The notes under the pieces are model-generated. The model had not been told where the DNA came from. It saw only the letters and a program-made list of their open reading frames with translations, and did no database searches. 64,000 nucleotides of DNA from Brevundimonas bullata (GTDB taxonomy: Bacteria > Pseudomonadota > Alphaproteobacteria > Caulobacterales > Caulobacteraceae). Position numbers and translations under genes: made by a program. Where the stretch lies: NCBI RefSeq assembly GCF_003350205.1, contig NZ_QLLC01000012.1:1-64000 (forward strand), read 5' to 3'. Of the stretch, positions 57,040 through 64,000 are shown one piece after another; the stretch's first letter is position 1, and each line of letters starts with the position of its first letter.

Positions 57040-57657
57040 ATGTCTCCACCTCGCGAAACCCCGACCGGCCTGCCCGGCTTTCGCCTGTGGCCCGGCGCGC
57101 TGGACGCAGAAGCCCAACAGGCCCTGCTGACCGAGGTGCTGGCGGCGGCGCAAACCGCGCCCTTCTATCGTCCCATCACCCCCGGCGGACGGCCCTTTTC
57201 CGTCGAGATGACCGGCATGGGGCCGTTGGCCTGGGTTTCGGACCGGGCGGGCTATCGCTATCAGGCGACCCATCCGATCACCGAGCAGACTTGGCCGCCG
57301 ATGCCGCAGACCCTGCTCGACCTGTGGGACGCCCTGACCGGCTGGCCCGTCCCGCCCGACGCCTGTCTGGTCAACCTCTATCGTCATGAGGCCAAGATGG
57401 GCCTGCATCAGGATCGCGACGAAACCGACCTGACCGCTCCCGTCCTGTCGGTGTCGCTGGGCGATACAGCGGTGTTTCGCATCGGCCCCGCCGAGGGCGG
57501 GAAGACGCAGAGCCTGAAGCTGGCCTCCGGCGACGTCTGCGCCCTGACGGGGCCGGCAAGGCTGGCGCGCCACGGGATCGACCGCCTGCTGGCGGGGTCG
57601 TCGCAGCTGATTCCCGGCGGCGGGCGCATCAATCTGACGCTGCGGCGGGCGCGCTGA
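57040..57657 (+). CDS. alkB: AlkB-type 2-oxoglutarate/Fe(II) dioxygenase
   Basis: AlkB removes methyl and ethyl lesions from DNA or RNA bases by oxidative demethylation. The 205-residue protein has the iron ligands His123 and Asp125 (LHQDRDE) and His178 (ARHGIDR), with Arg196 in GGRINLTLRR binding 2-oxoglutarate. PMPQTLLDLWDAL and VNLYRHEAKMGLH are also AlkB phrases. It lies between inverted family 2 repeats with a hydrolase gene and no ada gene. The ATG start has a weak GGGGAAG-like ribosome binding site. Confidence 0.93.
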   Translation: MSPPRETPTGLPGFRLWPGALDAEAQQALLTEVLAAAQTAPFYRPITPGGRPFSVEMTGMGPLAWVSDRAGYRYQATHPITEQTWPPMPQTLLDLWDALTGWPVPPDACLVNLYRHEAKMGLHQDRDETDLTAPVLSVSLGDTAVFRIGPAEGGKTQSLKLASGDVCALTGPARLARHGIDRLLAGSSQLIPGGGRINLTLRRAR

Positions 57658-57730
57658 AGGGGACTCGACGGCGGCGTCAAAGCCGGGCCACAGTCCCTGC
57701 CTCATTTTGACGCCGCACCGGAGACCCGCG

Positions 57731-58636
57731 ATGACCCTGATCACCCGGCCCGAGGGCCTGAGCGCCGACCAGATCGCTCCCAGCTGCCGCAGTCTGGGCG
57801 TGGCCGCCCTCGGCGGCGTCGCCTTCGCCGCCTACGCCCCCGCCGCGCTGAGCCAGGCGGCCAGCCCGATCACCACCGACAGCGCGGACCTGACCACCGC
57901 CAACGTCTCCTATGCCGCGCCCGACGGTTTCGACCTGCCGGCCTTCGTCGCCCGGCCCGAGGGCGAAGGCCCCTTCCCCGTCGTCATCGTCGTGTCCGAG
58001 ATCTTCGGCGTGCACGAATACATCCGCGACATCTGCCGTCGCCTGGCCAAGGCCGGCTACGCCGCCGTCGCCCCGGCCTTCTTCGTGCGCCAGGCCGATC
58101 CCGCCCCGCTCAGCGACATGTCGGCCGTCATGGCCATTGTGGCCGCCGCTGGATACGAACAGGTCATGAGCGACGTGGGCGCCACGCTGGACTGGATCGG
58201 TCTTCAGTCCTGGGCCAAGTCGGACAAGGTCGGGATCACCGGCTTCTGCTGGGGCGGCAAGGTGGTTTGGCAGGCCTGCGCCCGCTTCCCGCCGCTGGAC
58301 GCCGGGGTCGCCTGGTACGGTCGCCTGGCCCCGGCCGCCAACGCCACCGACGAACAGAAGACGGCCGGACGCCCCTGGCCGATCGATCTGGCGGGCGAGC
58401 TCAAGGCCCCGGTCCTGGGCCTCTATGGCGGCCAGGACAGCGGCATTCCCAATGACACGGTCAAGGCGATGAACGACGCCCTCGCCGCCGCCGGCAAGAC
58501 CGACAGCCAGATCATCCTCTACGACGACGCCCCGCACGGCTTCCACGCCGACTATCGCGCCAGCTACCGCGAGGCGGACGCGAAGGACGGCTGGGAAAGA
58601 TTGCTGGCCCTGTTCGAGGCGCGACTGAAGCACTGA
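57731..58636 (+). CDS. Dienelactone hydrolase family protein
   Basis: The 301-residue alpha/beta hydrolase has the Cys-Asp-His triad of the dienelactone hydrolase family: Cys173 in GFCWGGKVV, Asp236 in GGQDSGIP and His269 in DAPHGFHAD. Residues 20-45 are hydrophobic and signal-like (SLGVAALGGVAFAAYAPAALSQA), suggesting export, although no twin arginine or strong charged N-terminus precedes it. The start ATG follows GGAGA. It is 73 bases after alkB, probably in one transcript. The substrate is unknown; the family ranges from chloroaromatic lactones to esters. Confidence 0.87.
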   Translation: MTLITRPEGLSADQIAPSCRSLGVAALGGVAFAAYAPAALSQAASPITTDSADLTTANVSYAAPDGFDLPAFVARPEGEGPFPVVIVVSEIFGVHEYIRDICRRLAKAGYAAVAPAFFVRQADPAPLSDMSAVMAIVAAAGYEQVMSDVGATLDWIGLQSWAKSDKVGITGFCWGGKVVWQACARFPPLDAGVAWYGRLAPAANATDEQKTAGRPWPIDLAGELKAPVLGLYGGQDSGIPNDTVKAMNDALAAAGKTDSQIILYDDAPHGFHADYRASYREADAKDGWERLLALFEARLKH

Positions 58637-58653
58637 CCCCGCCATAGGCCCCT

Positions 58654-58773
58654 GCCGTCATTCCGGGGCGCGAAGCGAACCCGGAACCCAGGCGGTCGAC
58701 ACTTCACCGGCCCTGTCATGAAGGCGAACGCCTGGGCCCCGGATCGTCCCTTCGGGCCGTCCGGGGTGACGGC
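58654..58773. repeat. Intergenic palindromic repeat, family 2 (copy 2)
   Basis: It starts GCCGTCATTCCGGGGCGCG and ends with GACGATCC/GTCCGGGGTGACGGC-type arms that match copy 1 in reverse complement. It lies between the hydrolase gene and the grpE terminator. Copies 1 and 2 bracket alkB and the hydrolase. Confidence 0.85.
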
Positions 58774-58792
58774 GAAAGAATGCGGTCTCAAA

Positions 58793-58826
58793 TAAAAAAG
58801 GCCCGGAGCGTCTGCTCCGGGCCTTT
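58793..58826 (-). terminator. Rho-independent terminator of grpE
   Basis: AAAGGCCCGGAGC and GCTCCGGGCCTTT form a perfect 13-base-pair stem with a four-base loop. On the minus strand it is followed by TTTTTTA, so it serves hrcA-grpE. Confidence 0.93.
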
Positions 58827-58848
58827 CCCGTTCTCAATCAGCCGACAC

Positions 58849-59493
58849 TCACGCCTTGGCGTCGAAATTCCCGCCGGTCGTATTGGCTTCCGAATAGGCG
58901 CCGCCCGAGGCCGGGCCCGAGCCCTTGGCCGCGACCGCCACCATGGCGGCGCGCACGGTGCGGCCGAACAGGGCGTAGCCGGGTTGCAGGGTCTGGATCA
59001 CCGTGCCGCCCGGCACGCTGTCCGAGGGCTGCTCCATCACGGCCTGATGCAGGTGGGGGTCGAAGGCCTCGCCCGGCTCGGGCGCGACGCGGGTCAGGCC
59101 GTTGGATTCAAAGGCCGACAGCAGGGACTTCTGCGTCAACTCCAGACCCGTCACCATGGCGGCGACCGGACTGTCGGCCTCGACGCCCTCCAGCACCTTG
59201 GGCGCCGACAACAGGCCGCGCTCCAGGGTGTCGGCCACGCTCAGCAGGTCCTTGGCGAAGCGCTGGATGGCGTAGGCGCGGGCGTCGTTGGCCTGGGTCT
59301 CGGCGCGGCGCTTGATGTTCTCGGCGTCGGCCACGGCGCGCAGGGCGCGGTCCTTCCACTGGTCGCGCTCGGCGATCAGGGCGTCGATCACGGCCATGTC
59401 GCCGTCGTCAGCGCCTTCGGCTGCGGCATCGATGGCGGATTCTCCCATGTCCTGCTCGAGTTGGTCGCGGGTCTCGTCGTTGATGTCGTTCAC
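58849..59493 (-). CDS. grpE: Nucleotide exchange factor GrpE
   Basis: GrpE releases ADP from DnaK. The 214-residue protein has a charged N-terminal coiled coil ([20 protein letters not shown]) and the C-terminal beta domain ([20 protein letters not shown], then [16 protein letters not shown]). It starts with GTG, overlapping the hrcA stop (GTGA). It is distant by 2.3 kb from dnaK, on the same strand. Confidence 0.96.
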   Translation of the reverse strand: MNDINDETRDQLEQDMGESAIDAAAEGADDGDMAVIDALIAERDQWKDRALRAVADAENIKRRAETQANDARAYAIQRFAKDLLSVADTLERGLLSAPKVLEGVEADSPVAAMVTGLELTQKSLLSAFESNGLTRVAPEPGEAFDPHLHQAVMEQPSDSVPGGTVIQTLQPGYALFGRTVRAAMVAVAAKGSGPASGGAYSEANTTGGNFDAKA

Positions 59494-60584
59494 GTCTCTT
59501 GTCCGTCCAGAATCCGGCCCAGCACCCGGGCGGTATAGTCCACCAACGGAATGACACGGGCATAGTTCAGTCTTGCAGGGCCGATGACGCCAATGGCGCC
59601 CAGCATCCGCTGCCGACCCGTCATATAGGGCGCCGCGATCACGGCGGAACCCGAAAGCGAAAACAAGCGTGTTTCGGCGCCGATGAAGATGCGCACGCCC
59701 TGGGCCGCGCCGACCCCGTCGAGCAGGCCAATCAGCTGTTCCTTCTGCTCCAGATCGTCGAACAGGACGCGGACCCGCTCCAGATCCTCGAGAGCCTGGG
59801 CGTCCTGCAACAGGTTGGCGCGGCCCCGCACGATCAGGGCCCGATCGCGCTCCCCGCCGCCGGACCAGGCGGCCAGACCATCCTCGACCAGACGGGCGGC
59901 GGCGGCGTTCAGTTCCGACCGGGCGGCGTCCAGTTCAGCGCTCATCTCGGTGCGCGCCTCGGCCAAGGGGCGACCCTTGAGCCGGGCGTTGAGGAAGTTG
60001 GAAGCCTCGCTCAGCGTCGAGGGCGTCACCCCCGCCGACAGGGGCATAAGCCGGTTCTCGACCGTGCCGTCATCGCCCACCAGAACGGCCAGGGCCTGAT
60101 CGTGGCCCAGGGCCACGAACTCGACGTGCTTGACGCCCGCGTCGCGCACCGGGCTGGCGACGATGCCCGCCCCGCCGGCCATGCCGGACAGCAGGTTGGT
60201 GGCGGCGTCCAGCGCCTCCTCGAAGTTGCGGCCCTTCCCCGCCAGCCGCGCGTCGATCTCGCGTCGCTCGTCCTGGCCGATGTCGCCGACCTCCAGCAGG
60301 CCGTCGACGAACAGACGCAAACCCGCATGGGTCGGCACCCGCCCCGACGAGGTGTGCGGCGAGGCCAAAAGGCCCGCCAGGGTCAGGTCCTGCATGGTGT
60401 TGCGGATCGACGCGGGCGACAGGGCCAGCCCCCCGCGCGAGATGGTGCGCGACCCGACCGGCTCGCCGGTTTCCAGATAGGTCTCGACGATGCGGCGGAA
60501 GATATCGCGCGCACGGGCGTCCAGCGTCCCCAACCCGGCGGGGGCGCTTCCGAACGGAGACGGGTGGGGGGCATACAGGCTCAC
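59490..60584 (-). CDS. hrcA: Heat-inducible transcription repressor HrcA
   Basis: HrcA represses chaperone operons by binding CIRCE elements. The 364-residue protein has an N-terminal winged helix: [42 protein letters not shown], and [25 protein letters not shown]-like domain follows, with [23 protein letters not shown]. The start is uncertain: GTG at 60584 or GTG at 60608. No CIRCE site is seen in the window, so its targets here (for example groESL) must lie elsewhere. It is divergent from rph. Confidence 0.95.
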   Translation of the reverse strand: MSLYAPHPSPFGSAPAGLGTLDARARDIFRRIVETYLETGEPVGSRTISRGGLALSPASIRNTMQDLTLAGLLASPHTSSGRVPTHAGLRLFVDGLLEVGDIGQDERREIDARLAGKGRNFEEALDAATNLLSGMAGGAGIVASPVRDAGVKHVEFVALGHDQALAVLVGDDGTVENRLMPLSAGVTPSTLSEASNFLNARLKGRPLAEARTEMSAELDAARSELNAAAARLVEDGLAAWSGGGERDRALIVRGRANLLQDAQALEDLERVRVLFDDLEQKEQLIGLLDGVGAAQGVRIFIGAETRLFSLSGSAVIAAPYMTGRQRMLGAIGVIGPARLNYARVIPLVDYTARVLGRILDGQET

Positions 60585-60628
60585 GCTTTCAGGATAAGCA
60601 CGCCGCACTCAGGTTCCAAGGAAATCCC

Positions 60629-61345
60629 ATGCGCCCGTCCGAACGCACCCCCGAACAACTCCGCACCGTCACGCTGGAAACCGGCGTCAACCGCTACGCC
60701 GAGGGCTCGTGCCTGGTGTCGTTCGGTCACACCAAGGTCCTGTGCACCGCCTCGATCGAGGAAAAGGTGCCGGGCTGGATGCGCAACACCGGCCAGGGCT
60801 GGGTCACGGCCGAATACGGCATGCTGCCCCGCGCCACCCACACGCGCGGCCGTCGTGAAGCCGCCGCCGGCAAGCAGTCGGGCCGCACGCAAGAGATTCA
60901 ACGCCTGATCGGCCGCTCCTTGCGCGCCGTGGTCGACCTGAAGGCGCTCGGCGAGCGCCAGGTCCTGATCGACTGCGACGTCATCCAGGCCGACGGCGGC
61001 ACCCGCACCGCCTCGATCACCGGCGCCTGGGTCGCCATGGCGACGGCGCTGAACTACCTCAAGGACGAGGGCGTGCTGAAGACCGACCCTATCATCGACC
61101 AGGTCGCCGCCGTGTCCTGCGGCATCTTCAACGACCTGCCGGTTCTGGACCTCGACTATGAGGAAGACTCCACCGCCGAGGCCGATTCCAACTTCGTCCT
61201 GACCGGCGCGGGCGGCATCGTCGAGATTCAGGCCACCGGCGAGAAGCGCGGCTTCAGCCGTCCCGAGTTCGACCGCCTGTTCCAACTGGCCGAGATCGGC
61301 TGCGCCGACCTGTTCGCCCTGCAACGCGCGGCGCTCGGCAAGTAG
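60629..61345 (+). CDS. rph: Ribonuclease PH
   Basis: RNase PH trims tRNA 3' ends by phosphorolysis and helps rRNA turnover. The 238-residue protein begins [20 protein letters not shown] and contains [14 protein letters not shown], the phosphate-binding loop [17 protein letters not shown], and [19 protein letters not shown] with catalytic Asp residues. The ATG follows AAGGAAA. Its divergent position next to hrcA is a common arrangement in alphaproteobacteria. Confidence 0.98.
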   Translation: MRPSERTPEQLRTVTLETGVNRYAEGSCLVSFGHTKVLCTASIEEKVPGWMRNTGQGWVTAEYGMLPRATHTRGRREAAAGKQSGRTQEIQRLIGRSLRAVVDLKALGERQVLIDCDVIQADGGTRTASITGAWVAMATALNYLKDEGVLKTDPIIDQVAAVSCGIFNDLPVLDLDYEEDSTAEADSNFVLTGAGGIVEIQATGEKRGFSRPEFDRLFQLAEIGCADLFALQRAALGK

Positions 61346-61429
61346 GCTGGACCACTAAAAACCGAAGACTAGGCCGCGAGGGCCGATCAAGGCATGGTGG
61401 GGTCTTCTGCGAACGGAGATCCCCGCCCC

Positions 61430-61870
61430 ATGCCGTCCATGATGCGCCCCGCCCTCGCCGCCTCTCTTCTGGCCCTGTCGCTCGCTCTGGCGGGGTGCGG
61501 CCAGCCGCAGCCTGCGCCCGCCGAGGCGCCGACCGCGGGCGCTGACGCCTCGCTGTCGCAGGAACCGATCGACGCCGTGCCGATCACGGCCGAGCCGACG
61601 CCGGCGCCCGCCCCGGTCGCCCCGCCCAAGCCCAAGACCGAACCCGTCGTCTCCAAGCCCGCAGAACCTGTCGGCGAGCCGGGCTCCTGCCTGGCCGAGA
61701 TCGGCGAGGCCCGGTCCAAGCGGCTGGTCGAACGCTGCATCCAGGTCAGCCCCGCCACCCGCCCGCCCTGCAACAGCGCCAACCCCTGCGACATGATCCA
61801 GGGCGAGATCGACCGTTCCTGCGCCATGTACGGGCCGGATGAAGCCAAGCCGAAGGAATGCGCCGCTTGA
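61430..61870 (+). CDS. Small lipoprotein with cysteine-rich C-terminus
   Basis: The 146-residue product has a type II signal with lipobox LALAGC (lipidated Cys). A Pro/Ala-rich disordered stretch follows (about residues 25-80, PAPAPVAPPKPKTEP), then a compact C-terminal part with several cysteines (GSCLAEIGEA, ERCIQVSP, PPCNSANPCDMIQ, RSCAMYG). The cysteines probably form disulfides in the periplasm. No family was recognised. I start at ATG 61430; an earlier ATG at 61394 would add 12 residues before the signal. Confidence 0.75.
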   Translation: MPSMMRPALAASLLALSLALAGCGQPQPAPAEAPTAGADASLSQEPIDAVPITAEPTPAPAPVAPPKPKTEPVVSKPAEPVGEPGSCLAEIGEARSKRLVERCIQVSPATRPPCNSANPCDMIQGEIDRSCAMYGPDEAKPKECAA

Positions 61871-61887
61871 TCCAAGACGCCGCAGCC

Positions 61888-62032
61888 TCTCCCTCCCCTT
61901 GATGGGGAGGGTGGTCGCGGAGCGACCGGGTGGGGAGGGCCAGGCTGATTATCCGCAGCGCCTGACCTGCCGAAGCGCCCCCACCCGTCTGCCGCTTCGC
62001 GTCAGCCACCCTCCCCATGCAGGGGAGGGAGA
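61888..62032. repeat. Intergenic palindromic repeat, family 1 (copy 3 of 3)
   Basis: It opens TCTCCCTCCCCTTGATGGGG and ends CATGCAGGGGAGGGAGA. GGTCGCGGAGCGACC and CCGCTTCGCG are internal inverted segments. It ends next to a family 4 element, so two unrelated repeat families abut here. Confidence 0.85.
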
Positions 62033-62035
62033 AAC

Positions 62036-62082
62036 AGCGCTCAAGCAGCCCGCGACCGCGTCGCGGGCGATAGCGCCCTAAA
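62036..62082 (-). repeat. Stop-proximal-type structured element, family 4 (copy D, beyond pnp)
   Basis: On the minus strand it reads TAGGGCGCTATC, perfect inner hairpin GCCCGCGAC / GTCGCGGGC with GCG loop, constant TGCTTG and AGCGCT. Unlike copies A, B and C it lies about 60 bases past the stop codon (of pnp), beyond a terminator. This suggests that proximity to the stop is not essential, or that the element has moved or degenerated. Confidence 0.75.
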
Positions 62083-62119
62083 AAGAAAAAAGGCCCCGCT
62101 GTTTCCAGCGGGGCCTTCT
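62081..62119 (-). terminator. Rho-independent terminator of pnp
   Basis: AAGGCCCCGCTG and CAGCGGGGCCTT form a stem with a short AAA-containing loop, followed on the minus strand by TTTTCTTTTT. It lies 18 bases past the pnp stop. Confidence 0.9.
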
Positions 62120-62137
62120 TCATTTCAATCGCGAGGC

Positions 62138-64000
62138 CTAGTCGCGACGGCGACGGCCGCGGTCGCCGCCGTTGCGGTCGCCTTCACGCTTGGGACGGCC
62201 GCCGGTGTCGTCGGACAGCGGGGCTTCACCGCGTTCAGCGCGCTCGGCGTTGATCTTGTCGGTGATGTCTTCGCCGGTTTCCTGGTCGACGACCTTCATC
62301 GACAGCTTGGTCTTGCCGCGATCGTCGAAGCCCAGGAACTTGACCTTGACCTCCTGGCCTTCCGACAGGACGTCGGCCGGGTTGGCGACGCGTTCCAGAG
62401 CGATCTGGGACACGTGGACCAGGCCGTCCTTGGCGCCGAAGAAGTTCACGAAGGCGCCGAAGTCGACAACCTTCACGACCTTGCCGGAGTAGATCATGCC
62501 CAGCTCGGGTTCCGAGGCGATGGACTGAATCCAGGCCTTGGCGGCGTCGATCTTCTCCTGGTCGTTGGCGGCGACCTTGATGGTGCCGTCATCGCCGATG
62601 TCGATCTTGGCGCCGGTCTTCTCGACGATCTCGCGGATGACCTTGCCGCCCGAACCGATCACTTCACGGATCTTGTCGACCGGGATCTTGATCGTTTCGA
62701 TCTTCGGAGCGTGCTCGCCCAGCTCAGCGCGCGGGGCGTCCATGGCCTTCGACATTTCGTCGAGGATGTGCAGACGACCGGCCGAAGCCTGCGTCAGAGC
62801 CTGTTCCATGATCTCCTTGGTGATGCCGGCGACCTTGATGTCCATCTGAAGGCTGGTGATGCCTTCCGAGGTGCCCGCGACCTTGAAGTCCATGTCGCCC
62901 AGGTGATCTTCGTCACCCAGGATGTCGGACAGGATGGCGAACTCGCCCGACGGCTCCAGGATCAGACCCATGGCGATGCCCGAGACCGGACGGATCAGCG
63001 GCACGCCGGCGTCCATCAGAGCCAGCGACGAACCGCAGACCGTGGCCATCGAGGACGAGCCGTTGGACTCGGTGATCTCGGAGACCAGACGGATGGTGTA
63101 GGGGAAGTCTTCCTTGGTCGGCAGCATCGGACGGATCGCGCGCCAGGCCAGCTTGCCGTGACCGATTTCGCGACGGCCGGGCGAACCCATGCGGCCCGCT
63201 TCACCCACCGAATAGGGGGGGAAGTTGTAGTGCAGCAGGAAGGATTCCTTGTACGTGCCCGACAGGCTGTCGATGTACTGCTCGTCCTCGCCGGTGCCGA
63301 GCGTGGCGACGACCAGGGCCTGGGTTTCGCCGCGCGTGAACAGCGACGAACCGTGGGTGCGCGGCAGGACGCCGACTTCCGAAACGATGGCCCGGACCTT
63401 GTCGAGGGCGCGGCCGTCGACGCGGTGGGCGTTCTCGATGATGTCGCGACGCAGGACGTCGGCTTCGCATTCCTTGAAGGCGGCCGAGAACTTGGACGAG
63501 TCGACGCCCTCAGGGTTCTCGTCGGACTTCACCAGGGCGGCGGCGGCGGTCTTCTTGGCCGCGTCGACGCCCGAACGGCGCTCATACTTGCCCGGGTGGG
63601 CGTAGGCGGCCTTGATGTCTTCGCCGACCAGCTTCTTGATCGAGGCGACGACGTCGGAGTGGTCTTCGGCCTGGAAGTCGAAGGGCTCCTTGGCGGCGTG
63701 TTCGGCCAGTTCGATGATGGCGTCGATGACCGGCTGCATGCCCGCGTGCGCGAACATCAGGGCCTCGAGCATCTTCTCTTCCGACAGCTCCTTGGCTTCG
63801 GATTCGACCATCATCAGGGCGTCTTGCGTACCGGCGACGACCAGGTCCAGCGTGGAGTCAGCCAGGGTGTCGATGGCCGGGTTCAGCACCAGCTCGCCGT
63901 CGATCAGGCCGACGCGCGCGGCGCCGATCGGGCCCATGAAGGGCACGCCCGAGATGGTCAGGGCGGCCGAGGCGGCGACCATGCCGACGATGTCCGGGTC
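62138..64000 (-). CDS. pnp: Polyribonucleotide nucleotidyltransferase (PNPase), N-terminus beyond window
   Basis: PNPase is the phosphorolytic 3'-5' exoribonuclease of the RNA degradosome. The frame is open to the right edge, and about 620 of an expected 710 residues are visible. The second RNase PH core includes [38 protein letters not shown] and [11 protein letters not shown]. The KH domain contains [12 protein letters not shown]. The S1 domain contains [20 protein letters not shown]. The C-terminal tail is rich in Arg, Gly and Asp ([20 protein letters not shown]). The start codon is not in the window. Confidence 0.97.
   Translation of the reverse strand, partial: DPDIVGMVAASAALTISGVPFMGPIGAARVGLIDGELVLNPAIDTLADSTLDLVVAGTQDALMMVESEAKELSEEKMLEALMFAHAGMQPVIDAIIELAEHAAKEPFDFQAEDHSDVVASIKKLVGEDIKAAYAHPGKYERRSGVDAAKKTAAAALVKSDENPEGVDSSKFSAAFKECEADVLRRDIIENAHRVDGRALDKVRAIVSEVGVLPRTHGSSLFTRGETQALVVATLGTGEDEQYIDSLSGTYKESFLLHYNFPPYSVGEAGRMGSPGRREIGHGKLAWRAIRPMLPTKEDFPYTIRLVSEITESNGSSSMATVCGSSLALMDAGVPLIRPVSGIAMGLILEPSGEFAILSDILGDEDHLGDMDFKVAGTSEGITSLQMDIKVAGITKEIMEQALTQASAGRLHILDEMSKAMDAPRAELGEHAPKIETIKIPVDKIREVIGSGGKVIREIVEKTGAKIDIGDDGTIKVAANDQEKIDAAKAWIQSIASEPELGMIYSGKVVKVVDFGAFVNFFGAKDGLVHVSQIALERVANPADVLSEGQEVKVKFLGFDDRGKTKLSMKVVDQETGEDITDKINAERAERGEAPLSDDTGGRPKREGDRNGGDRGRRRRD

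Overview
The window is about 64 kb of GC-rich chromosome from an alphaproteobacterium of the Caulobacterales, most likely Brevundimonas or a close relative. This rests on a DivL-type tyrosine pseudokinase whose tyrosine falls at residue 550, an hslV-hslU pair, fabA-fabB, split sucC/sucD and sucA/sucB modules, the dnaK-dnaJ-dapB order, hrcA-grpE divergent from rph, a TonB-dependent receptor, a DUF6356 protein and abundant short palindromic intergenic repeats. Genus is inferred from gene content and phrasing of the proteins, not from any database search.

Layout. 1-634: right end of an IS1182-type insertion sequence that cuts off an S9-peptidase-like gene after 41 codons. 0.9-7.8 kb: infC (AUU start), a family 9 glycosyltransferase, an alpha/beta hydrolase, hslVU, a BLUF photoreceptor, a MoeB/ThiF-like enzyme and a 2-hydroxyacid dehydrogenase. 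7.8-15.5 kb: an SH3-domain protein, fabAB, a DegP-like protease, glutaryl-CoA dehydrogenase with a nearby CaiB-type CoA transferase, and small proteins. 15.6-23.5 kb: the 2-oxoglutarate dehydrogenase E1/E2 genes and sucC / glycosyltransferase / sucD, all leftward. 23.6-29.8 kb: MFS transporter and TonB-dependent receptor, divergent from a TetR regulator and a membrane LytTR regulator. 29.9-36.7 kb: Tat-exported carotenoid oxygenase, DUF2141 protein, rpe, a heparinase-like protein, an amidohydrolase and a small zinc protease. 36.9-41.3 kb: divL, HAD phosphatase, glycerate-kinase-like protein, [2Fe-2S] ferredoxin. 41.4-47.2 kb: sdhCDAB, HIT and EcsC proteins, mdh. 47.5-53.3 kb: zapE, asd, rarD, an NTF2-like secreted protein, a DMT transporter and dapB. 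53.3-60.6 kb: dnaJ, dnaK, a repeat-bounded alkB / dienelactone-hydrolase pair, grpE and hrcA. 60.6-64 kb: rph, a lipoprotein and pnp, which runs off the right edge.

The genes form a housekeeping backbone: TCA cycle (sucAB, sucCD, sdhCDAB, mdh), protein quality control (dnaKJ, grpE, hrcA, hslVU, degP), unsaturated fatty acid synthesis (fabAB), aspartate-family biosynthesis (asd, dapB), RNA turnover (rph, pnp) and cell-cycle control (divL). Accessory functions sit between them.

The least explained content is non-coding. At least six families of short inverted-repeat elements occupy the intergenic gaps. Two of them (a stop-codon-proximal element with four copies and a second element with three copies) keep fixed loop or flank sequences while their stem arms change in a compensating way. 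That is the signature of selected or mobile structured elements. I recognised neither as a named RNA family.
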